The notes under the pieces: model-generated
Seen by the model: the letters and a program-made list of their open reading frames with translations, nothing else
Database searches by the model: none
Told to the model about the DNA's origin: nothing
Shown: in pieces, positions 22,762 through 32,525 of the stretch
How positions within the stretch are numbered: the first letter of the stretch is position 1
How the letters are laid out: every line of letters begins with the position of its first letter
Translations under genes and position numbers: made by a program
Assembly (NCBI GenBank): GCA_964479665.1
Contig: CAYZNN010000021.1
Coordinates: 1 to 55,252 of the forward strand
DNA: 55,252 nucleotides
Reading direction: 5' to 3'
DNA from: UBA2287 sp964479665
GTDB taxonomy: Bacteria; Bacteroidota; Bacteroidia; Bacteroidales; Tenuifilaceae

Positions 22762-25383
22762 ATGACATCGAAAGAGACTCGTCAAGCCTTTTTAGATTTC
22801 TTTAAAAGCAAGTCGCACCAAATTGTGCCCTCGGCACCCATGGTAGTTAAGAACGACCCAACGCTTATGTTCACCAATGCGGGCATGAACCAATTTAAGG
22901 ACATATTTCTGGGCAACTCCCCAGTAAAAAATCCGCGCATTGCTAACACCCAGAAATGCCTTCGGGTATCGGGGAAACACAACGACTTGGAAGAGGTTGG
23001 CCACGACACTTACCACCATACCATGTTCGAAATGTTGGGCAACTGGTCGTTTGGCGACTATTTTAAGCACGAAGCCATCGATTGGGCATGGGAATTTTTG
23101 GTAGATGTACTAAAAATTGATAGCAGCCTTCTTTACGCCACCGTTTTTGAAGGCAGCCATGAGGACGGCTTGGAGGCCGACCACGAAGCCCTCGATCTTT
23201 GGAAGAAGCACTTGCCCACCAACCGTATTCTTATGGGTTCGCGAAAGGACAACTTCTGGGAAATGGGCGATACCGGCCCTTGCGGCCCCTGCTCCGAGAT
23301 TCATATTGACCTCCGGTCGGCTTCGGAAAAAGAAAAACTATCGGGCGACATGCTGGTTAACACGGGACATCCACAGGTAATCGAAATCTGGAATCTGGTT
23401 TTCATCCAGTTCAACAGAAGAGCCGATGGTTCGCTGCACCCATTACCCGCTAAGCATGTGGATACGGGCATGGGGTTCGAACGGCTCTGCATGGCACTGC
23501 AAGGGAAGCAAAGCAACTACGACACCGATGTGTTCCAGCCCCTTATTCAGCAAATTGCGCAAATGTGCGGTATAAACTATGGTAAGGATACCTCAACCGA
23601 CATTGCCATGCGTGTAATTGCCGACCATATTCGGGCCATTTCATTTTCAATTGCCGATGGCCAGTTGCCTTCAAATGTAAAAGCTGGCTACGTTATACGC
23701 CGCATTCTGCGCAGAGCACTTAGGTACGGATACACTTATCTCAACGTCAAAGAACCTTTCATGTTCAAACTGGTTGAAACCCTTGCCTCCCAAATGGGCG
23801 AAAGTTTCAGCGAACTCAAGGCCCAAAAAGAGCTCATTGAGAAGGTAATTCACGAGGAGGAAGCATCGTTCCTGCGCACCCTCGAAACGGGTATACGCCT
23901 GCTCGACGACCACATTGAAAGCACTAAAAGGGACAAGAATACCGAAATTTCGGGGAAAGAAGCATTCACGCTTTACGACACTTATGGCTTTCCGCTCGAC
24001 CTCACCGAACTAATTTGTCGCGAACACGGATTAGGTGTAAATCGACCTGAGTTCGATAAAGAAATGGAAGTTCAGAAAGAACGCTCGCGCTCCGATGCTG
24101 CCGTGGAAGCCCACGATTGGGTTGAAATTTTTCCCATTGAAAGTACCCGCTTTGTTGGTTACGACACAACCGAAGCTGAAATTCGAATTGCCCGCTACCG
24201 AACCGTAAAAACCAAGGGCAAAGAACAGTACCATTTGGTTTTCGATGCTACACCATTCTATGCCGAATCGGGAGGGCAGGTTGGCGATTCGGGTACAATT
24301 TCCAACGGCTCTGAATTGGTTAACATTATCAATACCCTTAAGGAGAATAACCTGATTGTTCACTTGGCTGAAAAACTACCCGTAAACCCGAGCGAGCCCT
24401 TTGCAGCTATGGTGAATACAGAAAAACGGCAGAATACTGCAAAAAACCATACTGCTACACACCTACTTCACCGCGCCCTGCGCGAGGTTTTGGGTACTCA
24501 CGTTGAGCAGAAGGGCTCGCTGGTACACCCCGATTACCTTCGGTTCGACTTTTCGCACTACCAAAAATTGAGCGATGAGGAAATAAGAAGGGTAGAACGA
24601 TTGGTGAATGCTGCCATACGGCAAAACACTCAGGCTGTTGAGTTTCGTGAAATTCCCATGGATCAAGCCAAAGCAATGGGTGCCATGGCACTCTTTGGCG
24701 AGAAGTACAGCGATTCGGTTCGGGTAATGCAATTTGGCGACTCGGTAGAACTTTGCGGGGGCACCCATGTGGAGCAAACCGGAACCATTGGCATATTTAA
24801 AATAACTTCGGAGGGTGCCATTTCTGCTGGTATTCGTCGAATTGAAGCCATTACCGGCCCAAAAGCCGAAGAGTTCCTTTACGAGCAGGTTGACACCATA
24901 AAGAATGTAAAAACTGCGCTGAGTGCCACAGGCAAACTCGAACCTGCTGTTGAAAAAATTATGGATGAGAACGCCTCACTTAGGAAGGAAGTTGAAGGGT
25001 TAATGCACCAGAGAAGCCAGCAGGTTAAAAATGAGCTGAAGACCAAAGCAATGGTTCGAAATGGAGTAACCATAATTGCTGGCGAAGTGAGCTCGCTTAG
25101 CTCCGATGCGCTTAAGGACCTTTCGTTTCAACTGCGCAACGAAATTGAGAATCTTTTCCTTGTGCTTGGAATCGAATCGGATGGGAAAGTGCAACTTACA
25201 GTAATGGTATCGGACTCCTTAATGAAAGAACGAAATCTTAATGCATCGACCATTGTTCGCGAGGCGGCTAAGGAGATTCAGGGGGGAGGTGGCGGACAGC
25301 CGTTTTACGCAACTGCAGGGGGCAAGAACCCGGCAGGGTTAAGCAAGGCACTTGCCAAAGTCATTGAAATTGCAGGTATATAA
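22762..25383 (+). CDS. alaS: Alanine--tRNA ligase
   Basis: Full-length class II alanyl-tRNA synthetase, 873 aa. It charges tRNA-Ala and edits mischarged Ser/Gly. Motifs include the start FLDFFKSKSHQIVPSAP, FTNAGMNQFKD, EMLGNWSFGDYF, WEMGDTGPCGPCSEIH and GFERL in the aminoacylation core. The editing domain carries HTATHLLH and CGGTHV, and the C-terminal C-Ala domain ends with GGGGGQPFYATAGGKNP. ATG at 22762 (MTSKETRQAF) fits homologues; ATG at 22741 would add seven residues. The gene is monocistronic, with its own strong terminator. Confidence 0.97.
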   Translation: MTSKETRQAFLDFFKSKSHQIVPSAPMVVKNDPTLMFTNAGMNQFKDIFLGNSPVKNPRIANTQKCLRVSGKHNDLEEVGHDTYHHTMFEMLGNWSFGDYFKHEAIDWAWEFLVDVLKIDSSLLYATVFEGSHEDGLEADHEALDLWKKHLPTNRILMGSRKDNFWEMGDTGPCGPCSEIHIDLRSASEKEKLSGDMLVNTGHPQVIEIWNLVFIQFNRRADGSLHPLPAKHVDTGMGFERLCMALQGKQSNYDTDVFQPLIQQIAQMCGINYGKDTSTDIAMRVIADHIRAISFSIADGQLPSNVKAGYVIRRILRRALRYGYTYLNVKEPFMFKLVETLASQMGESFSELKAQKELIEKVIHEEEASFLRTLETGIRLLDDHIESTKRDKNTEISGKEAFTLYDTYGFPLDLTELICREHGLGVNRPEFDKEMEVQKERSRSDAAVEAHDWVEIFPIESTRFVGYDTTEAEIRIARYRTVKTKGKEQYHLVFDATPFYAESGGQVGDSGTISNGSELVNIINTLKENNLIVHLAEKLPVNPSEPFAAMVNTEKRQNTAKNHTATHLLHRALREVLGTHVEQKGSLVHPDYLRFDFSHYQKLSDEEIRRVERLVNAAIRQNTQAVEFREIPMDQAKAMGAMALFGEKYSDSVRVMQFGDSVELCGGTHVEQTGTIGIFKITSEGAISAGIRRIEAITGPKAEEFLYEQVDTIKNVKTALSATGKLEPAVEKIMDENASLRKEVEGLMHQRSQQVKNELKTKAMVRNGVTIIAGEVSSLSSDALKDLSFQLRNEIENLFLVLGIESDGKVQLTVMVSDSLMKERNLNASTIVREAAKEIQGGGGGQPFYATAGGKNPAGLSKALAKVIEIAGI

Positions 25384-25423
25384 AAAAACGGAGAGCCCCT
25401 TTTTTGAGGGGCTCTCCGTTTTT
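25384..25423. terminator. Strong bidirectional terminator between alaS and the TlpA-like gene
   Basis: A perfect 16-bp stem (25384-25399 with 25408-25423, loop of 8), starting directly after the alaS stop codon, with A-runs and T-runs on both sides. It serves both convergent genes. Confidence 0.92.
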
Positions 25424-25438
25424 AAAAGAGTTAATTGA

Positions 25439-26551
25439 CTACTTTCCGAAAAGTTCAACCAGTTTTTTCTCCAGATCGTCGCCGCGCAAATTTTTAGCAA
25501 TAATTTTCCCTTGGCTATCGAGTAGTATGCTTGCCGGAATGGATGAAATACCATACAGACCAACCACTGAACTCTCCCAACCGCCCAAATCGGACACCTG
25601 AGGCCAGGTAAGACCATCCTTCTGAATAGCTTCAATCCATGCTTCGCGATTATTGTCGAGCGAAACCCCAAAAATTTGGAATCCCATGGGCTTATACTTT
25701 GCGTACATCTTCACCAAATGTGGGTTCTCCTTACGGCAAGGGTTGCACCATGCAGCCCAAAAATCAACAAGTAAATACTTACTTCCAACTAACGAAGAGA
25801 GCGCTATAGCTTTGCCGTCGGGATCGTTCAACGAAAAATCGATGTAAGGTTGGCCAACAGCAGTTTTCTTTTCGGTATCGAGCCTTTCGTTTAGCATAAC
25901 AACAAACGGCGATTGCGCAATTTCCGCAGCAAAGCCAGAAACAATGGACTCCAATTCAGTGTATTCGAGCTGGCTAGCCAAAAAGCGCACGGTTACGTAG
26001 GCAGCTACTGCCGACGAACTATTCTCCTTAACAAAACCCTTAATAAAATTGTTAAACTTTTCGTTTTCAACCATAAATTCGTTTCGCAACTCATCCTCCA
26101 GTTCCTTGGTCAACTTTCCCTCGTAGGCTGCAGACTTGTACTGGTAGCTGAGTTCCTGCATGCGCTGCGAAAGGGAATCCTGAAGTTTGTTGAAAACGTT
26201 TAGCAAATCGTGCGAGGGACTGCCTTTTACGGAAGAAGCCACTACATTATCGATTACACCACTTACAGTAATTTTAGAGTTATCGAGAAATACGATAAGC
26301 ATTTGGCCTTCCTCTTCGCCAAACTTAATGGCATACAAATCGGGTACATCAACCTTACCCTTGAAGGAGAACTTGCCATTCTTCATAGCAACAGAATCGA
26401 TAGTTACCAGATTATTTTTCTCAATATGCTGGAGGTAAATCGTATCATTTTCACCACCCTCAATTTCACCTTTAATAATGTAACCATCGTGTTTGCACGA
26501 CATAACTGCAAGTGCCAGCAGGGGCAGCATCAGAAATTTTCTCATTTTCAT
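25439..26551 (-). CDS. TlpA/thioredoxin-like lipoprotein with DUF4369 domain
   Basis: A 370-residue lipoprotein (lipobox AVMSC, Cys19). The N-terminal half is a DUF4369-type beta domain (YIIKGEIEGGENDTIYLQHI), followed by a helical linker. The C-terminal half (about 230-370) is a TlpA-like thioredoxin fold with the redox motif FWAAWCNPCRKE and the cis-Pro region SSIPASILLD. It should act as a periplasmic disulfide reductase or thiol oxidoreductase. This domain pair is typical of Bacteroidota, and substrates are unknown. It lies 57 nt behind meaB on the same strand and may be cotranscribed, without an obvious functional link. Confidence 0.9.
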   Translation of the reverse strand: MKMRKFLMLPLLALAVMSCKHDGYIIKGEIEGGENDTIYLQHIEKNNLVTIDSVAMKNGKFSFKGKVDVPDLYAIKFGEEEGQMLIVFLDNSKITVSGVIDNVVASSVKGSPSHDLLNVFNKLQDSLSQRMQELSYQYKSAAYEGKLTKELEDELRNEFMVENEKFNNFIKGFVKENSSSAVAAYVTVRFLASQLEYTELESIVSGFAAEIAQSPFVVMLNERLDTEKKTAVGQPYIDFSLNDPDGKAIALSSLVGSKYLLVDFWAAWCNPCRKENPHLVKMYAKYKPMGFQIFGVSLDNNREAWIEAIQKDGLTWPQVSDLGGWESSVVGLYGISSIPASILLDSQGKIIAKNLRGDDLEKKLVELFGK

Positions 26552-26608
26552 TTAATTTGAATTAGCATTTATTATTAAGTTGCATTAACATTTGAATTGG
26601 CATGTTGT

Positions 26609-27697
26609 TCAGAGCGATTCGAAAAAGTCGATGGCTCGCTGGGCAGCTATAAACGAGCTCATTCGTCCCTCCTTTACTTCATCCTCAAGCCGCAAGAGTT
26701 CTGAGGTCACTAGGGAATTGTTATAGAATCGACGCTTTAGGGCCTCATCAATGGTTTGGTTCATCCAATACCTGGCCTGTGAAACTCTTCGGTTCTGAAA
26801 GTATCCATTAGCATGGGTAAACGAAATGTAGTCGACAATATTGCCCCAAATATAGGAAATGCCCACATTGTTAACCGACGAGCAGGTTAATACCTTGGGA
26901 GTCCAACCCGAATCGGGTGTAGGGAAAAGATGAAGTGCATTTATGTATTGGGCTTTAGCCATGTTGGCTTTCTGAACATTATTCCCATCGGCTTTTGTAA
27001 TGGCAATCATATCGGCCATTTCCATAATTCCTCGTTTAATCCCCTGCAATTCATCGCCTGCGCCTGCCAGCATTAGCAAAAGAAAGAAGTCGACCATGGA
27101 GTGTACCACCGTTTCGCTTTGCCCCACACCTACCGTTTCAATAAAAATGGTATTGTAACCGGCCGCTTCGCACAGAATAATGGTTTCGCGCGACTTTCGG
27201 GCTACTCCTCCCAGCGAGCCTGCCGAGGGCGATGGCCTTATAAAGGCCATTGGGTTGGCCGATAAAGATTCCATGCGGGTTTTATCGCCAAGTATGCTTC
27301 CCTTGCTGCGTTCGCTGCTCGGGTCCACTGCCAAAACAGCCAACTTCTTACCCAATTGGGTTATATAGGTTCCCAGCGATTCGATAAAAGTGCTTTTGCC
27401 TACTCCAGGAACACCAGTTATCCCAATTCGCACCGAATTACCACTAAGGGGAAGACATTTTTCAATGAGGTGCTGCGCCAAATCCTGATGTTTGGGCAAC
27501 GAACTCTCAACCAGCGTTATAGCCTTGCCGAGCATTGCCACATTCCCATTCATTATACCTCTAAAGTACTCATCAACGCTATGCAGCTTACGTGAAACAC
27601 TTTTGGTACGCTTTAGGGCATTGGGATTTACCGACGGGGGCTGCTCCACCCCAGGGTTTACTATTAAAGCCGATTTAGAATTGTCGGGACTGAGCAT
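26609..27697 (-). CDS. meaB: Methylmalonyl-CoA mutase-associated GTPase MeaB (ArgK family)
   Basis: A 362-residue P-loop GTPase of the MeaB/ArgK family that protects and reloads the adenosylcobalamin-dependent methylmalonyl-CoA mutase. Motifs: Walker A GVPGVGKSTFIE, switch I with DPSSERSKGSILGDKTRM, switch/Walker B FIETVGVGQSE and the base-recognition ITKADG. The C-terminal helices match the dimerisation arm. The mutase genes, usually adjacent, are not in this window. The methylmalonyl-CoA pathway to propionate is common in Bacteroidales, which supports the assignment. Confidence 0.93.
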   Translation of the reverse strand: MLSPDNSKSALIVNPGVEQPPSVNPNALKRTKSVSRKLHSVDEYFRGIMNGNVAMLGKAITLVESSLPKHQDLAQHLIEKCLPLSGNSVRIGITGVPGVGKSTFIESLGTYITQLGKKLAVLAVDPSSERSKGSILGDKTRMESLSANPMAFIRPSPSAGSLGGVARKSRETIILCEAAGYNTIFIETVGVGQSETVVHSMVDFFLLLMLAGAGDELQGIKRGIMEMADMIAITKADGNNVQKANMAKAQYINALHLFPTPDSGWTPKVLTCSSVNNVGISYIWGNIVDYISFTHANGYFQNRRVSQARYWMNQTIDEALKRRFYNNSLVTSELLRLEDEVKEGRMSSFIAAQRAIDFFESL

Positions 27698-27745
27698 TGC
27701 TGAATGAGGAATTTATGCGACTATAAAGGGGAATGATCACTATAT

Positions 27746-30295
27746 CTAAACTCTTACACCAAAAACAATTATATCGTCAACCTGTTCATAGCCACCGCTA
27801 CGCCAGTTGAAATGCTCTTTATGAAGCAATTCTTTCTGCTCGCTCATGGGTAAATGGCTAATATCGACCAGATATTGCTTGAATCGCTTCGACATGAACT
27901 TGCGGCCATCCTCGCCCCCAAACTGGTCGGGGTAGCCATCGGAGAACATGTAGAAAGCATCGCCAGGCTGTATGTCGATTTGGTGATTTGTGAACCCCTG
28001 ATGGTCGTTTACATGAATGGCTATAGGCATTTTATCGGCCTTATATTCAATTAGTTCCTTGTTTCTTATAAGATACAGGGGATTGTAAGCCCCCGCCCAC
28101 TCGAGTTTCAACCTTCCCATATCGAGCACGCTCAGCGATATATCCATGCCGTCCTTTTGCTCGTTCTGTTTACCCGTTTGCGAAAGTGTAACCTTAATGA
28201 GCTCGCGAAGCATATTGAGTATTTTTGAGGGCTCGAGGATTCCCTCTTTGTTTACAATTTCGTAAAGGAATGAAACCCCGAGCATGCTCATAAAAGCGCC
28301 AGGGACTCCATGGCCCGTACAGTCGGCTGCAACCAATACCACCTTTTCTCCCTGCTTTGTATACCAGTAGAAGTCGCCGCTTACGATGTCGCGAGGTAGG
28401 AAAAGTACAAAATGGTCGGTAAGCGACTCGTTAAGCAGAGCAGCGGATGGCAATACGGCTCCCTGTATTCGGCTTGCGTAGCGAATGCTATCGGTAATTT
28501 CCTGTTTCTGGTGCGATATGAGTTCGTTTTTCTCCTCCAAAACTTTATTGGCCCGTTGCTTTTGCCGCACCATATTGATTAACAGAACAGAAAAGGCTAA
28601 AATTACAAGCAACCCACCAACGGTTAAACCAATCATTAACCTTTGGCGCTGGATAACCGACTTCTGTAACTCATCCTGATTTTTCATGAGTTTTAGCTCC
28701 TGCTCCTTCTTCTCCGTTTCGTATTTAGTTTGCATTTCGGTTATGGCCTTTTGGCTATTCTCAGAAAAAATTTCGTCTTTAATGAGGTTGTATGACTTAA
28801 AGTGGTATAACGACTTTTTCAAATTGCCTGTTACTTCGTAAAGACGTGCCAGTTTCTTGTGATTAAACATGGCCAAATCTTTAACTCCAAGTGTGTTCGA
28901 CAAATTTAAACTTTGCAAAAAGAGCTGCTCGGCAGTTTCGTAATTCTTTTGTCTGAATGCGTTTTCGCCTGTTTGGAACTGAGCCAATGCAATATCGTAG
29001 GCACTATTCTGCTGTTTGGCAAACCGTAAGGCCTTCCCTAAGTGTTCCTTCGATTTTATCCAATTTCGGGTATAAATGTAGTGACTACCTAAATTGATGT
29101 TGGCGTTAATAATTTCCTGAATTTCTTTTAATTCTTCAAAAATTACTAACGCTTGTTTATAATTATCGAAAGCCCTGTTGAACTCTTCCATAATTTGGTT
29201 TGCCGAAAGGCGGGGCAAAGAATCGTCCCAAGTTTCTCCATACCTTGCCACGAATTTGTTAATGGCTAAACGGGAGTAGTTGTTGGCAATGTTATTAAGT
29301 TGCAGGGCTATTTCCTTTTTATTATTCTGATCGCGATAAATCTGCAATGCTTTCTCATGAAACTCGAGCGCCTTTCGAAAATTTATTTCGTTTTCCTTAA
29401 TGGCCAGGTCGCTTCGCGAGAGGCTGGCATACACCAAGCCAATATCGTTACAATTGGCCGCAATGAATTTTTTATTACTCAGTTTTTCCGAAAGGGTTAA
29501 ACTTTTCTGGTACAGTTCAAGTGCCATTTGGTAGTTACCAATGGTTCGGTGGGTTCTGGCCAGATTATGGCTTGCAATGGCAACGCCTTCAATATCGTTT
29601 AACGACTCGCGGATTTCAATTTCCTTCAAATAGGCTTCGATCGATTTCTGATATTCACCTCCGTCATAGTAAATACGCCCTAAACCATTGTAGGCCCGAA
29701 AAATATCCTGTTTGGTTCCATGCGCATTAAGAATCTCAAGCGCTTCCAACTGGCTAGTGATTGCATCGGAATACTTTTGCTGGCGTGCAAGCAATCGTCC
29801 CAAATCAATCAAAGCCTCAGCCATTTGAACCCGCTCGTTCATCTCTTTGGATATATGAAAGGAATTATTAAGAAACTGAAGGGCCTTTTCGAGTGAATCG
29901 AGATAAAAGTAGCAGTTGCCAATATATCTATTAATTTTTGCTACGGCCGATTTTTGGTTGTTGTCTGCATAAATATCGAGCGATTTATAAAGATACTCGA
30001 GGGCTACTGGCTCATTTTCATTCATATAGTAGTAACGACCAATAGTATATAGGGCTTCGGCCTCTCTGGTTGGACTCTTTAGTTTGGCTGCAAGGTCTAG
30101 CGCTTGAAGGGCGTATTCAAGCCCAGAATCTTCGAATAGAAGTTCTTCGCTCAGTAGCAACAGGGTTTTAAACTTCTCCTGACCCTTCTGTGAGTTCAAC
30201 AGGTTAACAAGGCTATCGACCGGGTTGCCAACAGCAGAATTCGAAAAAAAGAAATAAAAAAATAAGACGAAACTGCCTTTCAGCCAGCGATTCAT
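27746..30295 (-). CDS. TPR sensor protein with SpoIIE-type PP2C phosphatase output
   Basis: An 849-residue signalling protein. Signal peptide (about 1-23), a periplasmic array of tetratricopeptide repeats (about 60-520; units such as AEALYTIGRYYYMNENEPVALEY), a transmembrane helix near 555-577 followed by a short coiled coil (VLEEKNELISHQKQEI), and a cytoplasmic SpoIIE phosphatase domain (about 625-849) with VSGDFYWY and DCTGHGVPGAFMSMLG. Such proteins usually dephosphorylate anti-sigma-factor antagonists in partner-switching systems. No anti-sigma kinase or antagonist gene lies next to it. It is 48 nt upstream of meaB on the same strand. Confidence 0.9.
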   Translation of the reverse strand: MNRWLKGSFVLFFYFFFSNSAVGNPVDSLVNLLNSQKGQEKFKTLLLLSEELLFEDSGLEYALQALDLAAKLKSPTREAEALYTIGRYYYMNENEPVALEYLYKSLDIYADNNQKSAVAKINRYIGNCYFYLDSLEKALQFLNNSFHISKEMNERVQMAEALIDLGRLLARQQKYSDAITSQLEALEILNAHGTKQDIFRAYNGLGRIYYDGGEYQKSIEAYLKEIEIRESLNDIEGVAIASHNLARTHRTIGNYQMALELYQKSLTLSEKLSNKKFIAANCNDIGLVYASLSRSDLAIKENEINFRKALEFHEKALQIYRDQNNKKEIALQLNNIANNYSRLAINKFVARYGETWDDSLPRLSANQIMEEFNRAFDNYKQALVIFEELKEIQEIINANINLGSHYIYTRNWIKSKEHLGKALRFAKQQNSAYDIALAQFQTGENAFRQKNYETAEQLFLQSLNLSNTLGVKDLAMFNHKKLARLYEVTGNLKKSLYHFKSYNLIKDEIFSENSQKAITEMQTKYETEKKEQELKLMKNQDELQKSVIQRQRLMIGLTVGGLLVILAFSVLLINMVRQKQRANKVLEEKNELISHQKQEITDSIRYASRIQGAVLPSAALLNESLTDHFVLFLPRDIVSGDFYWYTKQGEKVVLVAADCTGHGVPGAFMSMLGVSFLYEIVNKEGILEPSKILNMLRELIKVTLSQTGKQNEQKDGMDISLSVLDMGRLKLEWAGAYNPLYLIRNKELIEYKADKMPIAIHVNDHQGFTNHQIDIQPGDAFYMFSDGYPDQFGGEDGRKFMSKRFKQYLVDISHLPMSEQKELLHKEHFNWRSGGYEQVDDIIVFGVRV

Positions 30296-30408
30296 GTTTC
30301 TCGGTATTTAAAAACCAAAGAAATGAAAAAATTACCAATTGGCAATGAACAAAATGGCCAAAGTGTTACACCAAATGATATATCCCCGAAAAAAGGGGTT
30401 AGAAGCAA

Positions 30409-31629
30409 CTACTCCTTGCCCTCCAGGTAATTCTGAAGGTAGCCATAGCGTGAGGTCAGTTTTCCGTCCTTTACAATGGATGCTCGCATCACAACACCCT
30501 CCTCATCGTTGCCCAGGAAGTGGGGTATAACCTTATCTATCAGGGTCTTTCCAAAATCGGCACTAGCATCGCGTGGTAATTCGCCGGGCAAATTATCCAC
30601 GGTCATCATGCAAATATTGCTGCAATTCGAAAAGGGGGCTTCCTCCTGCTCGGTTAAAGGATTATAGTCGTAAAATGGTTCTGCAATGGTTGTGGCTCTG
30701 TGGGTTGAAGGTATTGGGCCAGGTATGTCGCAGCTCACATCGGCAATAACCTTTATGCGGAAATCGGGAGAATGCATATCGGCCTTGCTAAAAAAGTTTG
30801 GTGAACGGAAATCCCAGAAATGGCCAGTAACCAGAATGTCGGTCTCTTTAGTAAAGGGAAGAAATGCCGATTCGTAGTCGGACGGTGAATTAGTCCAACT
30901 TTCCCAGTCGAAGGGTTTCCCGTCTTTACGTTTGGCGTAGTGCCAGGGGTCGATTCGGCACACATTAGGCTCGTTGAAATGGGTTGTCAAAAACTCGCCC
31001 GGAGAAACTTCACGAATGCCAACCGCCTTAAAAACCGACATGGCACCCGTTGCCACCCTGCCTCCTCCGGTAACTAGAATCTTTTTAGGACGTAGTGAAA
31101 CCGCCTTAAGTCCGGCTATCATTTCCTCGTACTCGTGGCATTGGTGGGCGGGTTTTAATAAGTACCTATTGGTTCGTTGCCCATATCCCCTAAGGGCATT
31201 GTATGCTCCCACTACTCCAGCCCAGAAGCCAAAGGCTACAAGCCGAACTCCCTGGGTGTCGGTAAGGTATTCGTGATCGAGCAAAGTAATTCCTTTCTCA
31301 ACAATAGACTGAAGCATTTCGCGATTGTGTGGTTGCTTCTTTGCCACATGGGCAAAGAAAAGGTAGGCCTTATTAGGAATAAGAGCCGCAATCTTCACCT
31401 CTTTCACCCCAATAAGCAGATCGCAATCTGACACATCCTCCTGCAACTTTACTCCTGCAGCAGCAAACTCATCGTTGCGGAAGCAACGGTAATCGCTAGG
31501 CTGTGCTACAACAGTAACGTTAGAAAACCTCTTCATTAGTTCGGCTGCCTGTGCTGGGGGTATGGCAACACGCTTATCGGGTGGAGTTTTGGTTTCTTTT
31601 AGTAATCCAATTTTGAATTCTTTAGCCAT
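30409..31629 (-). CDS. LYS1-like saccharopine/alanine dehydrogenase-fold oxidoreductase
   Basis: A 406-residue protein of the AlaDh/PNT superfamily. The N-terminus IGLLKETKTPPDKRVAIPP is the family signature, FFAHVAKKQPHN and VRLVAFGFWAGVVGAYNA resemble NAD-dependent saccharopine dehydrogenase of the fungal LYS1 type, and ILVTGGGRVATGA is the Rossmann dinucleotide site. The reaction in LYS1 enzymes is saccharopine + NAD to lysine + 2-oxoglutarate. In bacteria the substrate of this branch is uncertain, and alanine dehydrogenase or another opine-type reaction is possible. It is monocistronic, with a long palindrome about 160 nt upstream. The 113 nt downstream of the TPR-SpoIIE start hold nothing recognised. 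Confidence 0.75.
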   Translation of the reverse strand: MAKEFKIGLLKETKTPPDKRVAIPPAQAAELMKRFSNVTVVAQPSDYRCFRNDEFAAAGVKLQEDVSDCDLLIGVKEVKIAALIPNKAYLFFAHVAKKQPHNREMLQSIVEKGITLLDHEYLTDTQGVRLVAFGFWAGVVGAYNALRGYGQRTNRYLLKPAHQCHEYEEMIAGLKAVSLRPKKILVTGGGRVATGAMSVFKAVGIREVSPGEFLTTHFNEPNVCRIDPWHYAKRKDGKPFDWESWTNSPSDYESAFLPFTKETDILVTGHFWDFRSPNFFSKADMHSPDFRIKVIADVSCDIPGPIPSTHRATTIAEPFYDYNPLTEQEEAPFSNCSNICMMTVDNLPGELPRDASADFGKTLIDKVIPHFLGNDEEGVVMRASIVKDGKLTSRYGYLQNYLEGKE

Positions 31630-31787
31630 TTTCAGTTAATTTTGAATGAATAACTTGAGAAGAAAGAATTCTTCGCCAACGTTTTCGGTTGCGAAAATAG
31701 CTAATGTGTTTGTATTGGCAAGGCAAAATGAGTTGTTGCAGAACACAGAATCGAGGAAAATTTATGAAAATCCAATAAACAAGGTAA

Positions 31788-31939
31788 GAGGTCGTCTCTA
31801 TAGTCCTCGGGGTATCTCTGTGAGCAATTCTGTGGAACTCGGTGTAATTTTTAAAGCATTGTTAAACAAAGACTCACTGAGGAGCCACAGAAATGCTCAG
31901 AGAAAAAGAGTTGTTGTTTTAGACTTTAGAGACAACCTC
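31788..31939. repeat. Long imperfect palindrome (about 150 bp)
   Basis: The gap 31630-31965 contains no gene but a large inverted repeat. The outer arms 31788-31805 and 31922-31939 match at 16 of 18 positions. Inner arms (about 31814-31844 and 31873-31902) match as CTCTGTGAGCAATTCTGTGG against the complement of CCACAGAAATGCTCAGAG with small gaps. The loop is about 28 nt. The CACTGAGG...CCACAGA...CTCAGAG wording resembles intergenic repeats that I recall from other Bacteroidota genomes. It lies 26 nt behind the FMN-binding gene, so it could end that transcript as a giant hairpin, or be a non-autonomous mobile repeat. Confidence 0.65.
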
Positions 31940-31965
31940 CGCTTTGCATTCATTAATAAAATCAA

Positions 31966-32514
31966 CTATTTACAATCATGCTGTAGCAATTTTGTAATCC
32001 TCTGAATATCTTCGCTTATTGCATTAACCGAAACGGTTGCGCCCGCAATAGCATCGATATCCTTTCCAACGGCTAACGTTCTCGAGCCATCGTAATTTCT
32101 AAATTGGCGGAGCCAACCGCTCGATGTCATTTGATGCCCTCGTGTAGCTTTGTACGAAATCACTTTCACTCTCTCAACAGTTTTGTTAACATTGAAAAAT
32201 ACAATGTAATCGAAAAATTCCGATTTCGACACGTTGTTTGAGCACGAACCCTGTCGGCAAGTATACACCCTTCCTATGTAAAAGTAGCCCTTAGTTACAT
32301 TCACATCAGAAGCTATGAGGCTGTATAGTGTGCCAAAGTTCTGATTAACCAAGAGTTTTTCCAATTCGTTCACGCTCATTTTTTCAACTTGAAAATTGGG
32401 AATATTCCATTGCTTCCGAATTTCGCGCTGAATCTCTTTCAATTCGGGTTTAGCAATAGGCAAGCCGAAAAGCAGAGAGATGCTCGTAACTATAAGGAGG
32501 GTTAACTTTACCAT
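31966..32514 (-). CDS. Exported FMN-binding domain protein (covalently flavinylated)
   Basis: A 182-residue protein with a signal peptide (about 1-20) and a C-terminal FMN_bind domain. The flavinylation motif is DAIAGATVSVNAI, fitting D-x-x-x-G-A-T, where the Thr is attached to FMN by ApbE. Such domains carry electrons outside the cytoplasm, as in RnfG and NqrC. Two cysteines (CRQGSC) in the middle are unusual and could form a disulfide. The gene follows the porin gene by 11 nt, so the two are one unit. No apbE is present in this window. Confidence 0.82.
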   Translation of the reverse strand: MVKLTLLIVTSISLLFGLPIAKPELKEIQREIRKQWNIPNFQVEKMSVNELEKLLVNQNFGTLYSLIASDVNVTKGYFYIGRVYTCRQGSCSNNVSKSEFFDYIVFFNVNKTVERVKVISYKATRGHQMTSSGWLRQFRNYDGSRTLAVGKDIDAIAGATVSVNAISEDIQRITKLLQHDCK

Positions 32515-32525
32515 TTTACTTCTTA

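Noticed and set aside
31646..32005. 119-codon frame across the 31.8-kb palindrome
   Set aside because: It reads through both arms of the palindrome and into the FMN-binding gene on the other strand; chance frame.
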